Assembly (NCBI GenBank): GCA_013397695.1
Contig: VYZI01000040.1
Span: 301,862 to 365,861, forward strand
Source: Centropus unirufus
Taxonomy: Eukaryota > Chordata > Aves > Cuculiformes > Centropidae
Reading direction: 5' to 3'
Length of the DNA: 64,000 nt
Notes under the pieces: generated by a model
Database searches by the model: none
Seen by the model: only the letters and a program-made list of their open reading frames with translations
Told to the model about the DNA's origin: nothing
Made by a program: the position numbers and the translations under genes
Shown here: piece by piece, positions 13,301-25,655 of the stretch
Position numbering within the stretch: position 1 is the first letter of the stretch
Layout of the letters: each line of letters starts with the position of its first letter

Positions 13301-16300
13301 TCAAATGACAAATATTGTTTTCTCTTTTTGATATATTTTCCATTCTGAAGGTAGATAACTAGAAAATATATTTCTCTTTTCTTCACAGATGCACATGTTT
13401 AATTTCAACATTGCTTGAAAAATTTCACTTTGAAATCCTGCATCTGTGCAAGGTTCTTGACCCATTTTGTGTGCTATCTTTCCAGTTGTGTGAATTTTAA
13501 ATTCGCTGTTCACAGTGCTTGTATGGCAATGGGATGATTCTAATGTTCCTTTTTCAATTTCACTTTCTTCCTAAACAAAAAAATAGTTTGCAAGTGTGAT
13601 ATATTTCTGAGAAGTCATTGTTATGAATTCTTTCATTAAAAATGAGATGTGTATGTAAAAGAATAGGCTGTAAATGTTGAAAGAACAAAAATAAAATGCA
13701 CTCTCATATCCCTGAGTGAAAAAAATTAATTCCTGTCCTAGACACTGTACAACAAAGTAACATTTGAAGCTCTGAGAAAATCACTACCATCTGTTTGTAA
13801 GGTGACACTGAACATGATTCCTGCTGCTCTGCTATTTGTTCACAATCTGGAACCAACCCTGCAGTGATGTGTAACTTTTGTTTTCCACGTCCTGCCGGAA
13901 TCTCTGCTGTAATCACAACAAGCAATGCTCGAAACTGTCAATTGTAAATGTATGTGTCATGAGTAAAAACTTGAAAGGAGGATTTCTTATGAAAAGAGGA
14001 TTGTTTGCTTTCCCTTGTGCTGCTGCATAGAAACAGTTGACTTCCTGACCCCTTTAAGATGGCTGAGAATTGAATAGGAAAACCCACCAGGTCCTTGTGA
14101 AAACAGTGTCTCTCTAGTCATCCTTTTTAATGTAATGTTACCAACCACACATACAAGCAGAGCAGACAGATAGAATTTCTGGGTGTACCACATGCTCACC
14201 ATATACACCCTGTGTGACATCTGAGGACCAACAAGAAAACAGAGTGACTTCTCTGCCCCTTTAAAAGAACTATTATCATAAAATTGCAGCAAAAAAATAT
14301 TAAAAAAATGTAGCAACTCCCCATTTCTGACATTATTTGAAAGTAAAAACAGATTTCATTTATTCGCATGCTCAATACCTTTATGCCCTCACCAGCATGG
14401 AGATGCATACGTCTCCAAAGTCTTTCAGGAGGTGCGCCCCTGTGATGTCATCAAATTCCTCATTAGACACAGAGGATACAGATTTCCAACTAATTGGATC
14501 TCATCATATCTTCTGGTTTCATTTTTGTTTGGGAACCATGTGTACTATTTTGCATATACCTTTCCTGTACATTTTAGAAGCTGACAACAATCATTCTGTC
14601 CATCTATCCATCTGTGAGTTACTAAGATTTGTTACTCCTCCCTACCTTACCTGAGTGTCCAGAGATGCAGCATGTAATTACAGATGGGTCCTGATAACCT
14701 CCATCTAGGTGCAGTTTACACATGTTCAGTTCTTCATAAGGCCAACTCCTTGTACTTTTCCCATTGTATGTTCCAATTCATTCTCTGTTCCTGTAAATAT
14801 TCCTAGTTATATTACAATTTTAATACATTACTGACTTTAGTGGTCCACCAGACCGGAGTCAGGGAAGAAAAGAAGAAAAACCTGTAGAAGCCGGTTTAGA
14901 GTCGTCCTATGTATCTATTCTAAACCCAATTAAGAACTTGACCTGAACAAACCCTGAGTTAAATTGAAACACCCATTAATAATGTCCATCTGTATTTTCG
15001 AAATTATCATTCTCCAAAATATCTTCCTACAAATACCATGGTTGAATTCATTCCCACTACAGCTTACTGACAATTAAAGTACTAGCCGATGACTAGGGAA
15101 ATATTTTTTTTATGGGCATCTCGTGTCTCCTTGCTTATGACCAAACTTTTTAATATATTTAGACACCAAGCAGCACAAAATACCTCTATTTTTCCCTTAA
15201 GAAATATTTCCAAAACTTTGGGCTTTCAGTTTGCTCTTGCAAACTTTGCAAACTTTACAAAACAGGAATAGAAGAAAGTGTGAATTTAGGGAAGGTACTT
15301 CGAATAAAAATTCTGGGAAGACAGGAGTATTTATTTATTATAAGTGACTAAGAAATATCAGTAATTTGCTTAATTCTTACAGATATACTTAGGTAGAGTT
15401 GTCAAACGTGACCTACTGAAAATATTTCCTTATCTCTTTACAGTTCAATGGATGATCTCTGCTGTTCTCATTCTGTGTTCATAGTCCTTTAAAGTATATA
15501 ATGGTTAAGTGAAATACAAAAGCCATAACAATGATCAGCTAATTAAGAATTGCTTTTTATTTTGTTGCTTTAGTGTATTAATTTGATTCAGTTAAATATG
15601 CTGGAAATTTTTTCAATGTATTCCAAATAACTTTATTAACAATTAATAACTTCAATAAAGACAATTCTATCCTTGCAAGATAATTGATAATCATCCAATT
15701 TGTGTCTTTTGGAGAATACACTTGTAAAGAACAAATGCTGTTAATTTATTTTGGTTTTTTGTGAAATCAGTATAACAATTCTTCCACTCATGCCATGACT
15801 TGTATAAGCAGCTCCAAACCATGATCCCTGCAAGAACTGCACTCCATATCCCTTCACTTCCTCAACTCTTCATTTTTGTAATTAGCGTGCACAGGGAATA
15901 AAGAAGTACAAGATATTCTCAGGCAAGAATTGCTAGAGAAAATAAATAAAACCCCTAATTTTTTCCATCGATTGAAATCAGTGAATTCCTAAAGCAGTGT
16001 AAGAGGGCCTGATTTTAAATAAGAAGTAAAATGATGACAGGTAAAATTTATGTTCCCTGCTCAGTGGATAGGAAAAGCTATTGTCAAAGGATATTAAGGC
16101 CAAAGTATTCTTTTTGTCAGTCCCAGTCAAAGAGGATCTCCCAAAGATATTTGTCTAGTATAATTAAGATCACTAGAAAGATGATAAAATAATAAGGCAC
16201 ATTTGATTTCTCTGTTTGTTAGCTTGTTTTTCTTATCCAGAAACTAGATTTTTTTAGGTTGAATGTAAGACTCATAAACAATGTCCTATAGAGACATATT

Positions 16301-18768
16301 GCCTTCTGACTTCCTGACCTCATAAACCAGTCATAATTTCTGAATATACCAGCACGTGTGCACACAGCCCCCATAAAGTTTTTCTTCATAGAACTCGGTA
16401 GGACTCAGAGGCCTTGAAGAACTTTGGAGTGTAAACTCTCAGAAAAAGGAGGACCTATAAATCAAGAGCATATGTTTCTTGGGTGTATGCTACCCACGCT
16501 ACCCATTCTAGATATAACTGACATACATATCAGTTGTACAAATTTTATATAAATAGTTCATGGAAAGAACACTACAAATTTATATTTATAAAAAAACTAA
16601 TGAATTCTTATGTTTTTACAAGGAAAAATGGCAGCCTTCACTCACTTCAGCTGCAAAGATACAGTTGTGCTTCTTGTTTCTTGTTAGCTATATTTAATAA
16701 TCCCTTATTAAGCACGTGTATTTGGATATCCCTTCACTTTTGAGAAACCTAGGGAATGACTCCTTAATTCACCTTGATGATGTCACATCTAAAGTTTATT
16801 TTGCCATCCATAGCTTAGAGCTACCTCAGAGGAATGTAAAGATCCCTCTACCTCTAGTGTCTAAAATGCTTAACACATATTAATTTAATTGACAGTTTGA
16901 CAATTAAATGTCCTTGAAATTCTGCTTTATTTTTACTAAGTTAAAAAAGTCTGACTGAATTTTGTTTTCTCTCAATAAATTTTCATTATTGTATTTCAGT
17001 TTTACATCCAACATCAATTTTATACTATAAGTAACAGTTTTAAGACTTTCTACAGGATAGGTTATATACCTTTTAATATGACCAATGGACTTTCCTACAG
17101 AACTTAATGCCTTAAAGGTGGTGACTGTCAGCTTTATATTCTCTCAGGATACACTGTCCATACTGCTGCCACTTGCCTGTCACCAAATCATTTTAAGATA
17201 ATGTGCATATGTAAAATAAATCACTTTCATGTGATGAATTTAGAACATTTAAAATAGTTCAAAGCTTAGTGCCTGTACATGGGAATAGTTATTTGAAGCA
17301 TCAACCAAAAAATCAGTTTTTTTTTTAGATAGCTTCACAAATTGAAGGAAACATTTGAAAAACAAGGTCATAATGTTTCTCTGTTCCTCCTTCAGGCACA
17401 TAAATGTTATTTCCTCCGTGTTGTCATATATTGACCATCTGAAACTTGATAAATCAGAAGATAAATTGCAGTGGAGCTCGATGTATTTAAGTATCAAGCT
17501 GATCCATAACTTTCACACAAACCAAAAGCCATTTCTTGTCAGTGCTGTCCAGAATATATCCTGACAGTTCAGTGGGAGTTTCAGTGCCATTTATTTTCAA
17601 ATCAATACTCAATTACTAAGAAGAAGATTCACTCCCTTGCCCATTTCAAGATGAAATTATGGACTAGAGCAATAACACTTAGTCAAGGCAAGCTACTGTC
17701 CATTAACTCATGATGCTACCAAAAACCCATCCAGACACTTTATTAAAGCTCCCTCTTTTTTCAGCTTTTAATTAATCATAGTGAAAAAGGCTTTTCACAT
17801 TGTGACTGATGACCAGAGAAAACAATTTTCTCCTAACTGCCTTTTAATTTCAACTCTGGGAGTGCTCATTGACTGAATCTCACAACAACCCATCAATGCT
17901 AGTTTTTAATGTCTTTTCTCCTTTGTTATTGAGAAGAATGGAGTGGCAATGAGGCTTTGTGCTCCTCTTCATAACTCAAGTAATTGATTCAGTAAATGCT
18001 GCACATTTGCTAGTGGATAAAAAGTGCTGTCAATGTAGATAGTAGGTACTATATAAATTACTCCATTAACAGGAAATAAAGCTATTTACAATTTTTAAAG
18101 TGTAAAGTGTAAGTGGCTTTAAAAAAAAAAGAAAGGAGTACTACTTCTTACATGTCTGTACAGGCCTTTTTATGCTGTAAATGTTAGTAATAGGATACCA
18201 AAGAACAGAAAAAGATTAGCACACTATGGCTGCAATCCTGCAGTGGTATGGCTATGTGAGTGGGTTATTGCAAACTATTATTCTTGAAGAAACTCAGCAC
18301 TACAAAGTAACTCTTGTGGAAAAACACAAAATACCCTTCAACAGTGGTCATTTCTCAGCATAAATCCTATTTTATTTTTCTGTTCTTTTGGGCACTGGAG
18401 GATGAGAAGTGAAGGAAACTTCACTAAGAAAAGAAAAAAAAAAATCTGAGTTATAAGTGAGGAGATGCAGTGTGTGAGTTTGAAGAAGCTAATCATTCAG
18501 TAAAAAAAGGATTTTCCTCTAGATTGACAGTGAAATCCAGGAAGTACATACCTGATATAGCAGTGCTCTCATCAAATAACAACAGAGCATATAATGCCAC
18601 AAGTAGATAAACTGTGAATACTATTACTGTCCTAAAACAATAAATGATATTTTGTGACAATTTTAGCTTAACATTTTCATATGGTATTTTTTATGTACGC
18701 ATATGCATTTGTACTCACTTGCAAATAAAATTTCACTCTTAAGTCAATAAGTTTTAAGAATGGGTCTT
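10362..18768. other. AT-rich unique sequence, no gene seen
   Basis: No supported gene or dispersed repeat. The stretch includes a perfect 11-bp duplication at 11236-11257 (unit GTTTACTAATC). The longest open frames, 13987-14316 minus (109 codons) and 14337-14654 plus (105 codons), abut each other in opposite directions and have no recognisable domain. Homeodomain-core (TAATTA)-rich sequence at 15540-15720 and 17690-17900 could be regulatory, but only alignment would tell. Confidence 0.65.
11236..11260. repeat. Short tandem duplication, 11-bp unit
   Basis: GTTTACTAATC occurs twice head to tail (11236-11246, 11247-11257), followed by GTT, which starts a third unit. It is perfect and therefore likely recent, probably replication slippage. 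Confidence 0.85.
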
Positions 18769-18829
18769 NNNNNNNNNNNNNNNNNNNNNNNNNNNNNNNN
18801 NNNNNNNNNNNNNNNNNNNNNNNNNNNNN
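18769..18829. other. Assembly gap (61 Ns)
   Basis: A run of 61 N bases splits otherwise ordinary AT-rich sequence. The flanks (gttttaagaatgggtctt on the left, atgcaaaagacatgactg on the right) show no shared repeat. Nothing can be said about the missing bases, and the true gap length may differ from 61. Confidence 0.99.
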
Positions 18830-21202
18830 ATGCAAAAGACATGACTGGTCTGAGGCTGTAATTTAAATATTGGGAAGCTTCTTAATTTGAATTTTCGTAA
18901 ACTTTTCTCAAGGTATTCCTTCAGCAATACTTCTATGAAGCTAAGTCTTTGATTAAAGACTAATTACATTGCAAAATATGAAACATGGTGAGAAATATGT
19001 TCTCTCAAAGCAATCAAGGTTGGTGAACATTGACATAAACAATAGTCTCCACATGAAAAACAGAAACATATGACAACAGTTTAACCTCTTGGTCTGACCT
19101 AGGAAGGATTATCCATGGACACTCCCTGACACATTAGACATGTAGAGTTTCTGGCATTGTGAAAGGGAGAGTTTATCAGCATACAGTAGAAAAATAACCG
19201 GAAACGCAGAAAAGATTGCAGAGCCTAAACCAAGGACAGTCTATCAAATATACCAACTTGAACGCTTGCATTTCATAAGATGTTTTGGTTTGCCTGTTTC
19301 CTCTTTCATTGATACCAGTAGTTTCTCTTTGTGTGGAAGACGTGGAGAATCTGCCACCTACTTTTAAGTTTATATATCAGAAGCTATGCACACTCAGTGC
19401 TTTATTCAAGTTTTAATTTTTCTGCCTACAATGAACTATGTGATGCTTTCTTTTTTTAAACACCAATTTTTACCATTACTCTTTTAGACACAGTTACCTA
19501 ATTTGTTCATCATAATCCTTAGATGTTTTCCAGACTTATTCGATTGAAAAAAAAGGTTCATCAGGTATGTCTTGTCTATTTTCAAAAGCAGTGAGAAAAA
19601 ATATTCTTAAATATATCCTTGCACATAAAGCCCTGCTATCCATGGGTGCTCTTCTGATTTTTCTTCAGATTTGTAAAATCAATTTTAACTATCTCATAAC
19701 TTTTAATTATTGATTATTAATGATTTCCTGCTTTTTTACATTTTATGCATTTTCTTTTGCCTAATTTTAGCTCTTGGTTTTGCCACTGAAACAAATATGT
19801 CTTAATAAAAGTTTGGGGTTTTTTTCTGGGTTATGAGATAGTCTTTTATGGCCATCGACAGCATTCAGTTTTCACCCTTTTTTATTTTAAGGTATTTTTT
19901 TCTCCAAGACATTCTCATTCATAACTCCCAATCTGCCTAGATTTAGGAAAATTAACTCTTTTAAAATGTTAATGTAATCACTGGTCCTACTTAATCACCA
20001 ATTCCAGATAACTGTACTATTTTTGTAAAGAGGAACAATGAATTAGATGTTTGTCAAGCAGTGATTTTTACTTGAAAACTATTTCTGTAGAAAATCTTCA
20101 TTATGTTTTATTACTGAATGCTCTAAATTCCAGTACTATTTCTAACTGCTGCTGGTTCATAAAAATATCATGAATTTTCTTTAAAAGCTCCCTATTTTTT
20201 GCAGTTTACTTTGTTTTTATGTAAGGGACATTCATTTGAACACTATGTCTCTAGACCTACCCAGGCTGAAAGTATTAAGCAAATGAACCTTTGTCCCCTT
20301 CATGTATAAAAATCCCATTCCAGACTTATTTGTCTCATTGATCATTACAGTTCCCTTTTTCAGTCCTTTAATATAATCTTTGGGCCATATAATTATCTTT
20401 TTATTTATCAAAGAAAGCAAAATAATTCCCAAGTCCTTATGTAATATTTAGAAGTATTTAGTATATTGTGTGTAATGATATTTAGTGTTCTTTCTACCAG
20501 TATGGTGTAAAACAATTTAATGAGATCTTCCCAAATATGGTCAATTATATGAAGCCAAATAATGCAGATCTAGAATGAGCGTATCATTGAGGAAGGGTCA
20601 ACTTTTATGCTATAAGATAGCAGGAGTCTCACACAGCACCTGTGTGCAAGCAGCAAAGGATTCTGCTTTTGGTGAGATCACTAGTACCTGCTGTGTATCA
20701 ATACTCTTAGAGAAGTCTGTGAGGAATTCATCTAAAATTGTATTCAGACAATTATGCCTACGTTACCATGGCAATTCTCTAGAGCATCTCTGAAAAGGTT
20801 AACATCACTGAAGTGAACTTGGATACCTTATCCTTAATTGTGATATTTAGAGGTCAGAAGTTCACCACCAGGCACCATATTTAAAAAGCTTTCTCTGAAC
20901 AGGAAAATTGACATTGTGTTTAGCACCAAGGAATGTTAGAGGTTGAAATATTTGGTCCATCTCCGTTAAGAAGAATCTTCACTATTCACTCTCTTCGCTG
21001 CTTTACAGTTACCTACTTTAAAGTAAAGAAGCTCTCCAAAAGTTCTATTTTAGAAGGCAGACAAAACAGGATCCCTGCATTATGAGTGTTGGAGCATCAA
21101 CAAAGATTATTAGCTATAAAAGTGATGATTACATGTTCCCTTTCATTGTGTCTTGCTCTACACAGTTATTTAGGTATCAATCAGTGCTTAGTGATATTTC
21201 AC
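18830..21202. other. AT-rich unique sequence, no gene seen
   Basis: No exon or known repeat recognised. One X-box-like motif lies at 20762-20775. Open frames such as 20575-20793 plus (72 codons) are chance-sized. Confidence 0.65.
20762..20775 (+). promoter_or_regulatory. RFX X-box-like motif
   Basis: GTTACCATGGCAAT fits the X-box pattern GTNRCC-(0-3)-RGYAAC with one mismatch at the last base. RFX factors bind such imperfect inverted repeats. It has no promoter context here, so function is unknown. Confidence 0.25.
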
Positions 21203-21840
21203 AAAATCACAGTATAGTTGGGATTAGAGGAAATCTCTGGAGGTCATCAAGTCCAATACCCTGCTCAAAGCAGGGTCACTTAGAGCAGGGTACTCACCTC
21301 AAGTCTTCTTCGCTAAAGTTGTTTTCCAGCCAATCAGTCCACAACCTATCTTGATGCAAAGTGTTTTTCTTCCCCAGGAGAAGTGCTTTTGTATTTCCCT
21401 TTTCTGAACTTCATGAGATTCCTCACGAGATTTCACGACTTGCCAATGTCCCTACACTACATGGGGCACTACAATCATTAGGTGTATCAGGTGTTCTCCC
21501 CCCTTTGGCATCATCCGCCAACTTCTGAGCATACATTCAGTTCCATCATCGAAGTCATTAATAAAGATGTTAAACAGTGCTAGCCCTTGGTATTGACCTT
21601 GGAGTATTCCACTAAGGGCTGGTATCCAACTGGTCTTCATACCACTGTTCAGCCCTCTGGGCCTGGCAGTTCAGCCAGTTCTCAATCCACTACACTCTCC
21701 ACTTATCAAGTCTACACTGTGTTAGTTTTTCAATAAAGACATTACTGGAGACAGCACTGAAAGTCCCACTGAAGTTAAAATAAGCAACGTCCACCACTCC
21801 CCCTTTATCCACCAAGCCAATAGTTCTATTTTCCTGGAAA
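21203..21840 (-). mobile_element. CR1 LINE, 5'-truncated and internally deleted
   Basis: Read on the minus strand, this is a CR1 retrotransposon. The 3' end lies at the left: 21203-21300 carries the CR1 tail-proximal sequence (plus-strand AGGTCATCAAGTCCAATACC, then GCTCAAAGCAGGGTCACTTAGAGCAGG). The right part, 21320-21840, is reverse-transcriptase sequence. The RT catalytic box reads L-A-D-D (codons at 21510-21521), where CR1 normally has F/L-A-D-D. The C-terminal part of ORF2 that should separate these blocks is missing, with a junction near 21300-21320, so several hundred bases were deleted. The frame is broken in many places. Divergence from the CR1 pattern is clearly greater than for the copy at 27.4-28.5 kb, so this is an old insertion. 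No target-site duplication is visible, as is usual for CR1. Confidence 0.85.
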
Positions 21841-21967
21841 AAATAAATCTGAATTGCACTACCATATCTTAAGCCGTAGTTTAAACATAAGGTAATTGGG
21901 TATTTAATAGGTGAGTGTATTTTGAGAAAATTCTTGCTTGTGAATAATTACAGAAAGGTTAAGTTTC

Positions 21968-22090
21968 GAACGGACCTCTGGCGGTCACCAGGTCCAAATA
22001 TTCTGTTCAAGCAGGGCCGCCTAGAGTTAATTGACCAGGCCCATATTCAGATAGCTTTTGAACATACCCAGCGAGGGAGATATATCCCTA
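21968..22090 (-). mobile_element. CR1 LINE 3'-end fragment
   Basis: The plus-strand sequence ACGGACCTCTGGCGGTCACC followed by AGGTCCAAATATTCTGTTCAAGCAGGGCCGCCTAGAG and a decayed AGCTTTTGAA segment matches the reverse complement of the CR1 3' end. The copy is about 120 bp and holds no RT sequence. It lies about 130 bp from the 21.2 kb copy in the same orientation. It repeats the 3'-end portion already present in that copy, so it is a separate insertion and not a continuation. Confidence 0.75.
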
Positions 22091-23890
22091 CGCTGTCATT
22101 TTAACCGGACATGGTGGTTAATATAGGGATATTTTTGTTGTGTGAAATATTAAAAGAAAGTTAATAGTTAAAGGAAACAAAATATAAAGCCCAATTTGCC
22201 ATAAAACTGGTATCTGTGGCAAGCCCTCAGCATATGGAGTGTTATGTAATCTTTACATTGAAAATAGGAAATAATAAAAACTTAATATAGCAGTATGTAG
22301 ACATATTTTAAATCAGATGACAAGATACCTTGAAGCTAGTTTCAATGTATCATGCCTATTTTGCATCAAATGAGCTACTGAAAACAGACGTAAATTTTTC
22401 TGTCTTCTTCCCTGTTTCTCTTTTGGTCATATCTGACTTTTTTTAAAAAAAAAATTTAATGGATCTGCCATTTATTGAAATTCCTTCTGTTCATATAGTT
22501 AACTTCAGTAATAGCTTGGTAGTATTCAGCTAAGTGTTTCTCTTTTTATTATACAATGCAAAAACCTTTGCTTAACTAAAACATGTTCCAATTTACCGAA
22601 CTAAGAAATTTACAATAACTTTTGATCTTCGATGGCAACAATGAGGCTTGGAAAAACAATCACTTTGATAACTTCACCATTAGGCAACAGGAAACTTATT
22701 GATGTTCCTCATGTTGAATCCCGAATATTCAAAAAAAAGCTTGAAATCTCAAATTTGGAGATAAAAGACTCTTCTACAATGAAATCGAGAATTACTTTAG
22801 GAGAAGACTTTTTAAGTACTTAGACTCTTAGTTTAGAGTGATGTATAAACTTACATGAACCTGGCTAAATTAGAAACGCTTCAAAACCATTTGTTTTATT
22901 AATTGCTTTAGTTAACTATTTGATAGTTTTGTATAGCTGTGTCAAAGTTTGACCACACATATGTCTTAAAAAAACATGGTTTTCAAATATATTGACAATT
23001 ACTGTAATTAGACTGTGTTTCTAAATTCTTAGCAATGTTTTGTATAAGCCACAACATTATATATAACAGAGTAAAAAAAAAGTTTGACTTTACCGCAAAT
23101 TTATGAGCCTTTTTTAAATTCGTGGAAATTATTGTTGTCCTTTCAAAAACTCTTGTTTCCCATGTATCTTTTTCATGAACGCCAGACATAATACATGTTA
23201 TTCTACTTTGTTCTCATTTTGAGTTCATGACTTTTGTGTCATTTTCTAAGAATTTGTTTCCTTTCAAAGCTCTGTTGTCGAATAAAATCAGACTATATAG
23301 TAATATTTTTGCATGTGCTCTTGCTAAGGAGCACATATCCAAATAACAGTGAGAAACTTAACAGATATTATGGCTTGATTAAATTATTTAACAGGAAATA
23401 TTCTCTCAACTCTAAGTCACTTGTTACTTACGTAATAAAATATTTCTGACTACCTTATTACTACCTTAAACAGAATTTGTTAGAATCCCACAGTAGATTA
23501 GCAATAAATACAGAAGGACTCTATTTTGAATAAACAAAGTTCACTTACTAACACAATGGCTTGATCCAGCATGTACCCATCACGTACAGCACAACTGTAG
23601 TTATTTACCTGAAGCTGTTTCCCCATAGACCTTCATAGAATTGCTTTCAGGTGCTAATTTTAAACACTGGATTGTAATGACAAGCTAATGAGAAGGATTT
23701 TGATGGTGAATGTTTAGCTGGTAGGACTACAGAATAGCAGAGGTCACTGGTAACCAGCTGAACTCTGTTGCTGAAAGGGCAGAAATAAGATAAACACTTA
23801 GTGTTGATGCTACTGACTTGTTGGAAATAACAGCATAGTTGGTGTCAGGATGTAATTTTAAATAACAAGCAGAATTTGCAACCTCTGCGA

Positions 23891-23903
23891 GGTTCAAAGG
23901 TCA
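23891..23903 (+). promoter_or_regulatory. DR1 nuclear-receptor-type motif
   Basis: GGTTCA-A-AGGTCA is a perfect direct repeat of RGKTCA half-sites with a 1-bp spacer, the pattern bound by HNF4, RXR/PPAR and COUP-TF. The match is clear; use in vivo is unknown because no promoter or gene is identified nearby. Confidence 0.35.
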
Positions 23904-24167
23904 GGAAATACAGAAGAATATATTCCATGTTCTTACAATTTTAGCATAAGATCCTGTAAAAATAATTCTGCAGAAAATCACCTTAAGCAAAGTGAAAGAG
24001 GAAGTAAGATCTGCATTATGACATCTTGTCCAAAAGTAATCTACTTTTTTGCACTTTTAAGAAGCTTACTCTATTTACAGAGATTATTCTAATTTTGGAA
24101 ATATTGCTAGTGCTGGAAATGTAAACTCCAGCATTCTTAAATATGAATTTCAAAGTAAAATGAAATA

Positions 24168-24212
24168 GCAGACAGACAAACGGATGAACAACAGACAAAC
24201 AGACAAACAACG
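24168..24212. repeat. Degenerate ACAGACAA-type tandem repeat
   Basis: Imperfect repeats of ACAGACAA/ACAA units run across about 45 bp, interrupted by CGGATGA. This is a simple-sequence tract of low complexity. Confidence 0.7.
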
Positions 24213-24790
24213 ACCCAATACCAGATATCCAGGCTCCTGGATTTAGATTACTGGAGGAATTAAGACAATTCTAGGCTTGGGGTGAAGGAGGATAGGTGTG
24301 CTGAAACTTGTCCAGCTTTTTAATAATAAATAATCATAATAAAAATTATTGTGCTTTTCCTTGATGTTTTTTTTAATTCTTGATTGACTTTGCTTTAAGC
24401 CTCTTTATTCTTCTCGCAGAGACATGTTTATCTGTGAAATCAAATATGCTAATATTTTCACATGACAAATTCCTTATACAATGTGAAGCTCATCCAAGTC
24501 TTGCCATTCATGCCAGCCCACTGTTGCAACATATATATGTATCTTTTGCTTGTAAAGGCAGAATACTAACAGCTCTTTCAAATATCTGCATTAATTTCAT
24601 CTGGATTCACATCAAATAAATTTTAGAATTATTTATGCTGGCTGAAAATATCTCATAAAGGTGAAAAGAGACAAAACTGCTTTCAAAATAATAAATACTG
24701 ATGAAACTGCCATACCTTAAAAAGGAAACTTTTTTTTTGTCCCAGTAAAAGAAAGTGTCACACACAGTGACATAATTAAACCGTCTCCAA

Positions 24791-25162
24791 ACTGCTAATG
24801 TCATCATTTTATACTGAAAATCCTCCCCGAAGAAGGGGGACAGGCGCAATTGTGGCTGTGCTTAATGAGGCATTTCCCACAGTTTTGGACCAGTGGACTG
24901 CTGACGGTCCTCCAAATCTCCAATGGACAGTTCCAATGCACTTCTCATTTTCCTGGCTCAAGATGACTGCCAGAAAGGCATCCCGGAGCCACTTGTTTGT
25001 AAAGCTTTCCTAGGAGGACTGAGCCATAGTTTCAATTCCCTTGCAGCCCAAGGGGGTTTAAACTGCCATTCCTGAGACTGACTGCCTACTACTAGGTTGC
25101 AAACTCAAACTCTTTCTGTGCTTTTCACAGCACAAGGAATATTTTATTTTTTAATACCTAAG
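24791..25162. other. Unclassified, less AT-rich stretch
   Basis: This stretch has several GC-richer runs (for example cctccccgaagaagggggac and gcccaagggggtttaaac). An open frame of 71 codons covers 24798-25013. The phrase GGACCAGTGGACTGCTGACGG near 24888 weakly recalls GGACCACTGGTGGTCC-type hAT (Charlie) elements. I did not find terminal inverted repeats, so I do not name a family. It abuts the 5' side of a CR1 fragment. Confidence 0.3.
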
Positions 25163-25655
25163 CATATTGGCCTGTCTCAGAAGCAGCATGGCCAGCAGGT
25201 CCAGGGAAGGGATTCTGCTCCATAGTCAACATTGGTAAGGCTGATCCCTCAATACTGTGTTCAGTTTTGAGCCCCTCACTATCAAAAAGACATTTATATG
25301 CTGGTGCATGTCCAGAGAAGAGCAACAAAGCTGGTGAAAAGCGTGGTGAAAAAAACTTATGAGGAGTGACTGAGGGATCTGGGGTTATTTATCCTGGAGG
25401 AGGGTGAACGGAGACCATAACACTGTCTACAAATACCTGAAAGGAGGTTGTGGAGAGGTGGGCGTTGGTCTCTTCTCCGAAGTGATAGGCACTAGGATGA
25501 GGGGGAATGGCCTCAGCTTGCACCAGGGAAGGTTCAGATTACACATAATGAAAAAGTTTTTCACTCAGCCATATGTACAGCCTGCTAGGGAAAATAGTTC
25601 CTGGGGATACATGGACCTGGAGGCATGTAAACTGTCACAGAAAACAAATACAAAT
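25163..25655 (+). mobile_element. CR1 LINE fragment, 5'- and 3'-truncated
   Basis: From TTGGCCTGTCTCAGAAGCAGC through GGCCAGCAGGTCCAGGGAAGG, TACTGTGTTCAGTTTTGAGCCCC, GTCCAGAGAAGAGCAACAAAG and ACCTGAAAGGAGGTTG, the stretch follows the C-terminal half of CR1 ORF2 on the plus strand. The catalytic RT region is absent (5' truncation). After about 25600 the match fades (GCCTGCTAGGGAAAATAGTTCC, then CCTGGAGGCATGTAAA), and no CR1 tail can be recognised. An open frame of 117 codons (25404-25757) overlaps it and preserves YLKGGCGEVGVGLFSEV, a CR1 ORF2 signature, but it is only part of the domain. Confidence 0.85.

Larger units (their letters stand above)
22096..24790. other. AT-rich unique sequence, no gene seen
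   Basis: No exon or family repeat recognised. It contains a perfect DR1 motif (23891-23903) and a degenerate ACAGACAA tandem (24168-24212). Open frames of 60-80 codons are chance-sized. Confidence 0.65.

Noticed and set aside
13987..14654. Two adjacent frames of 109 (minus) and 105 (plus) codons
   Set aside because: No domain, no start context, no splice sites; compatible with chance in this length of sequence.
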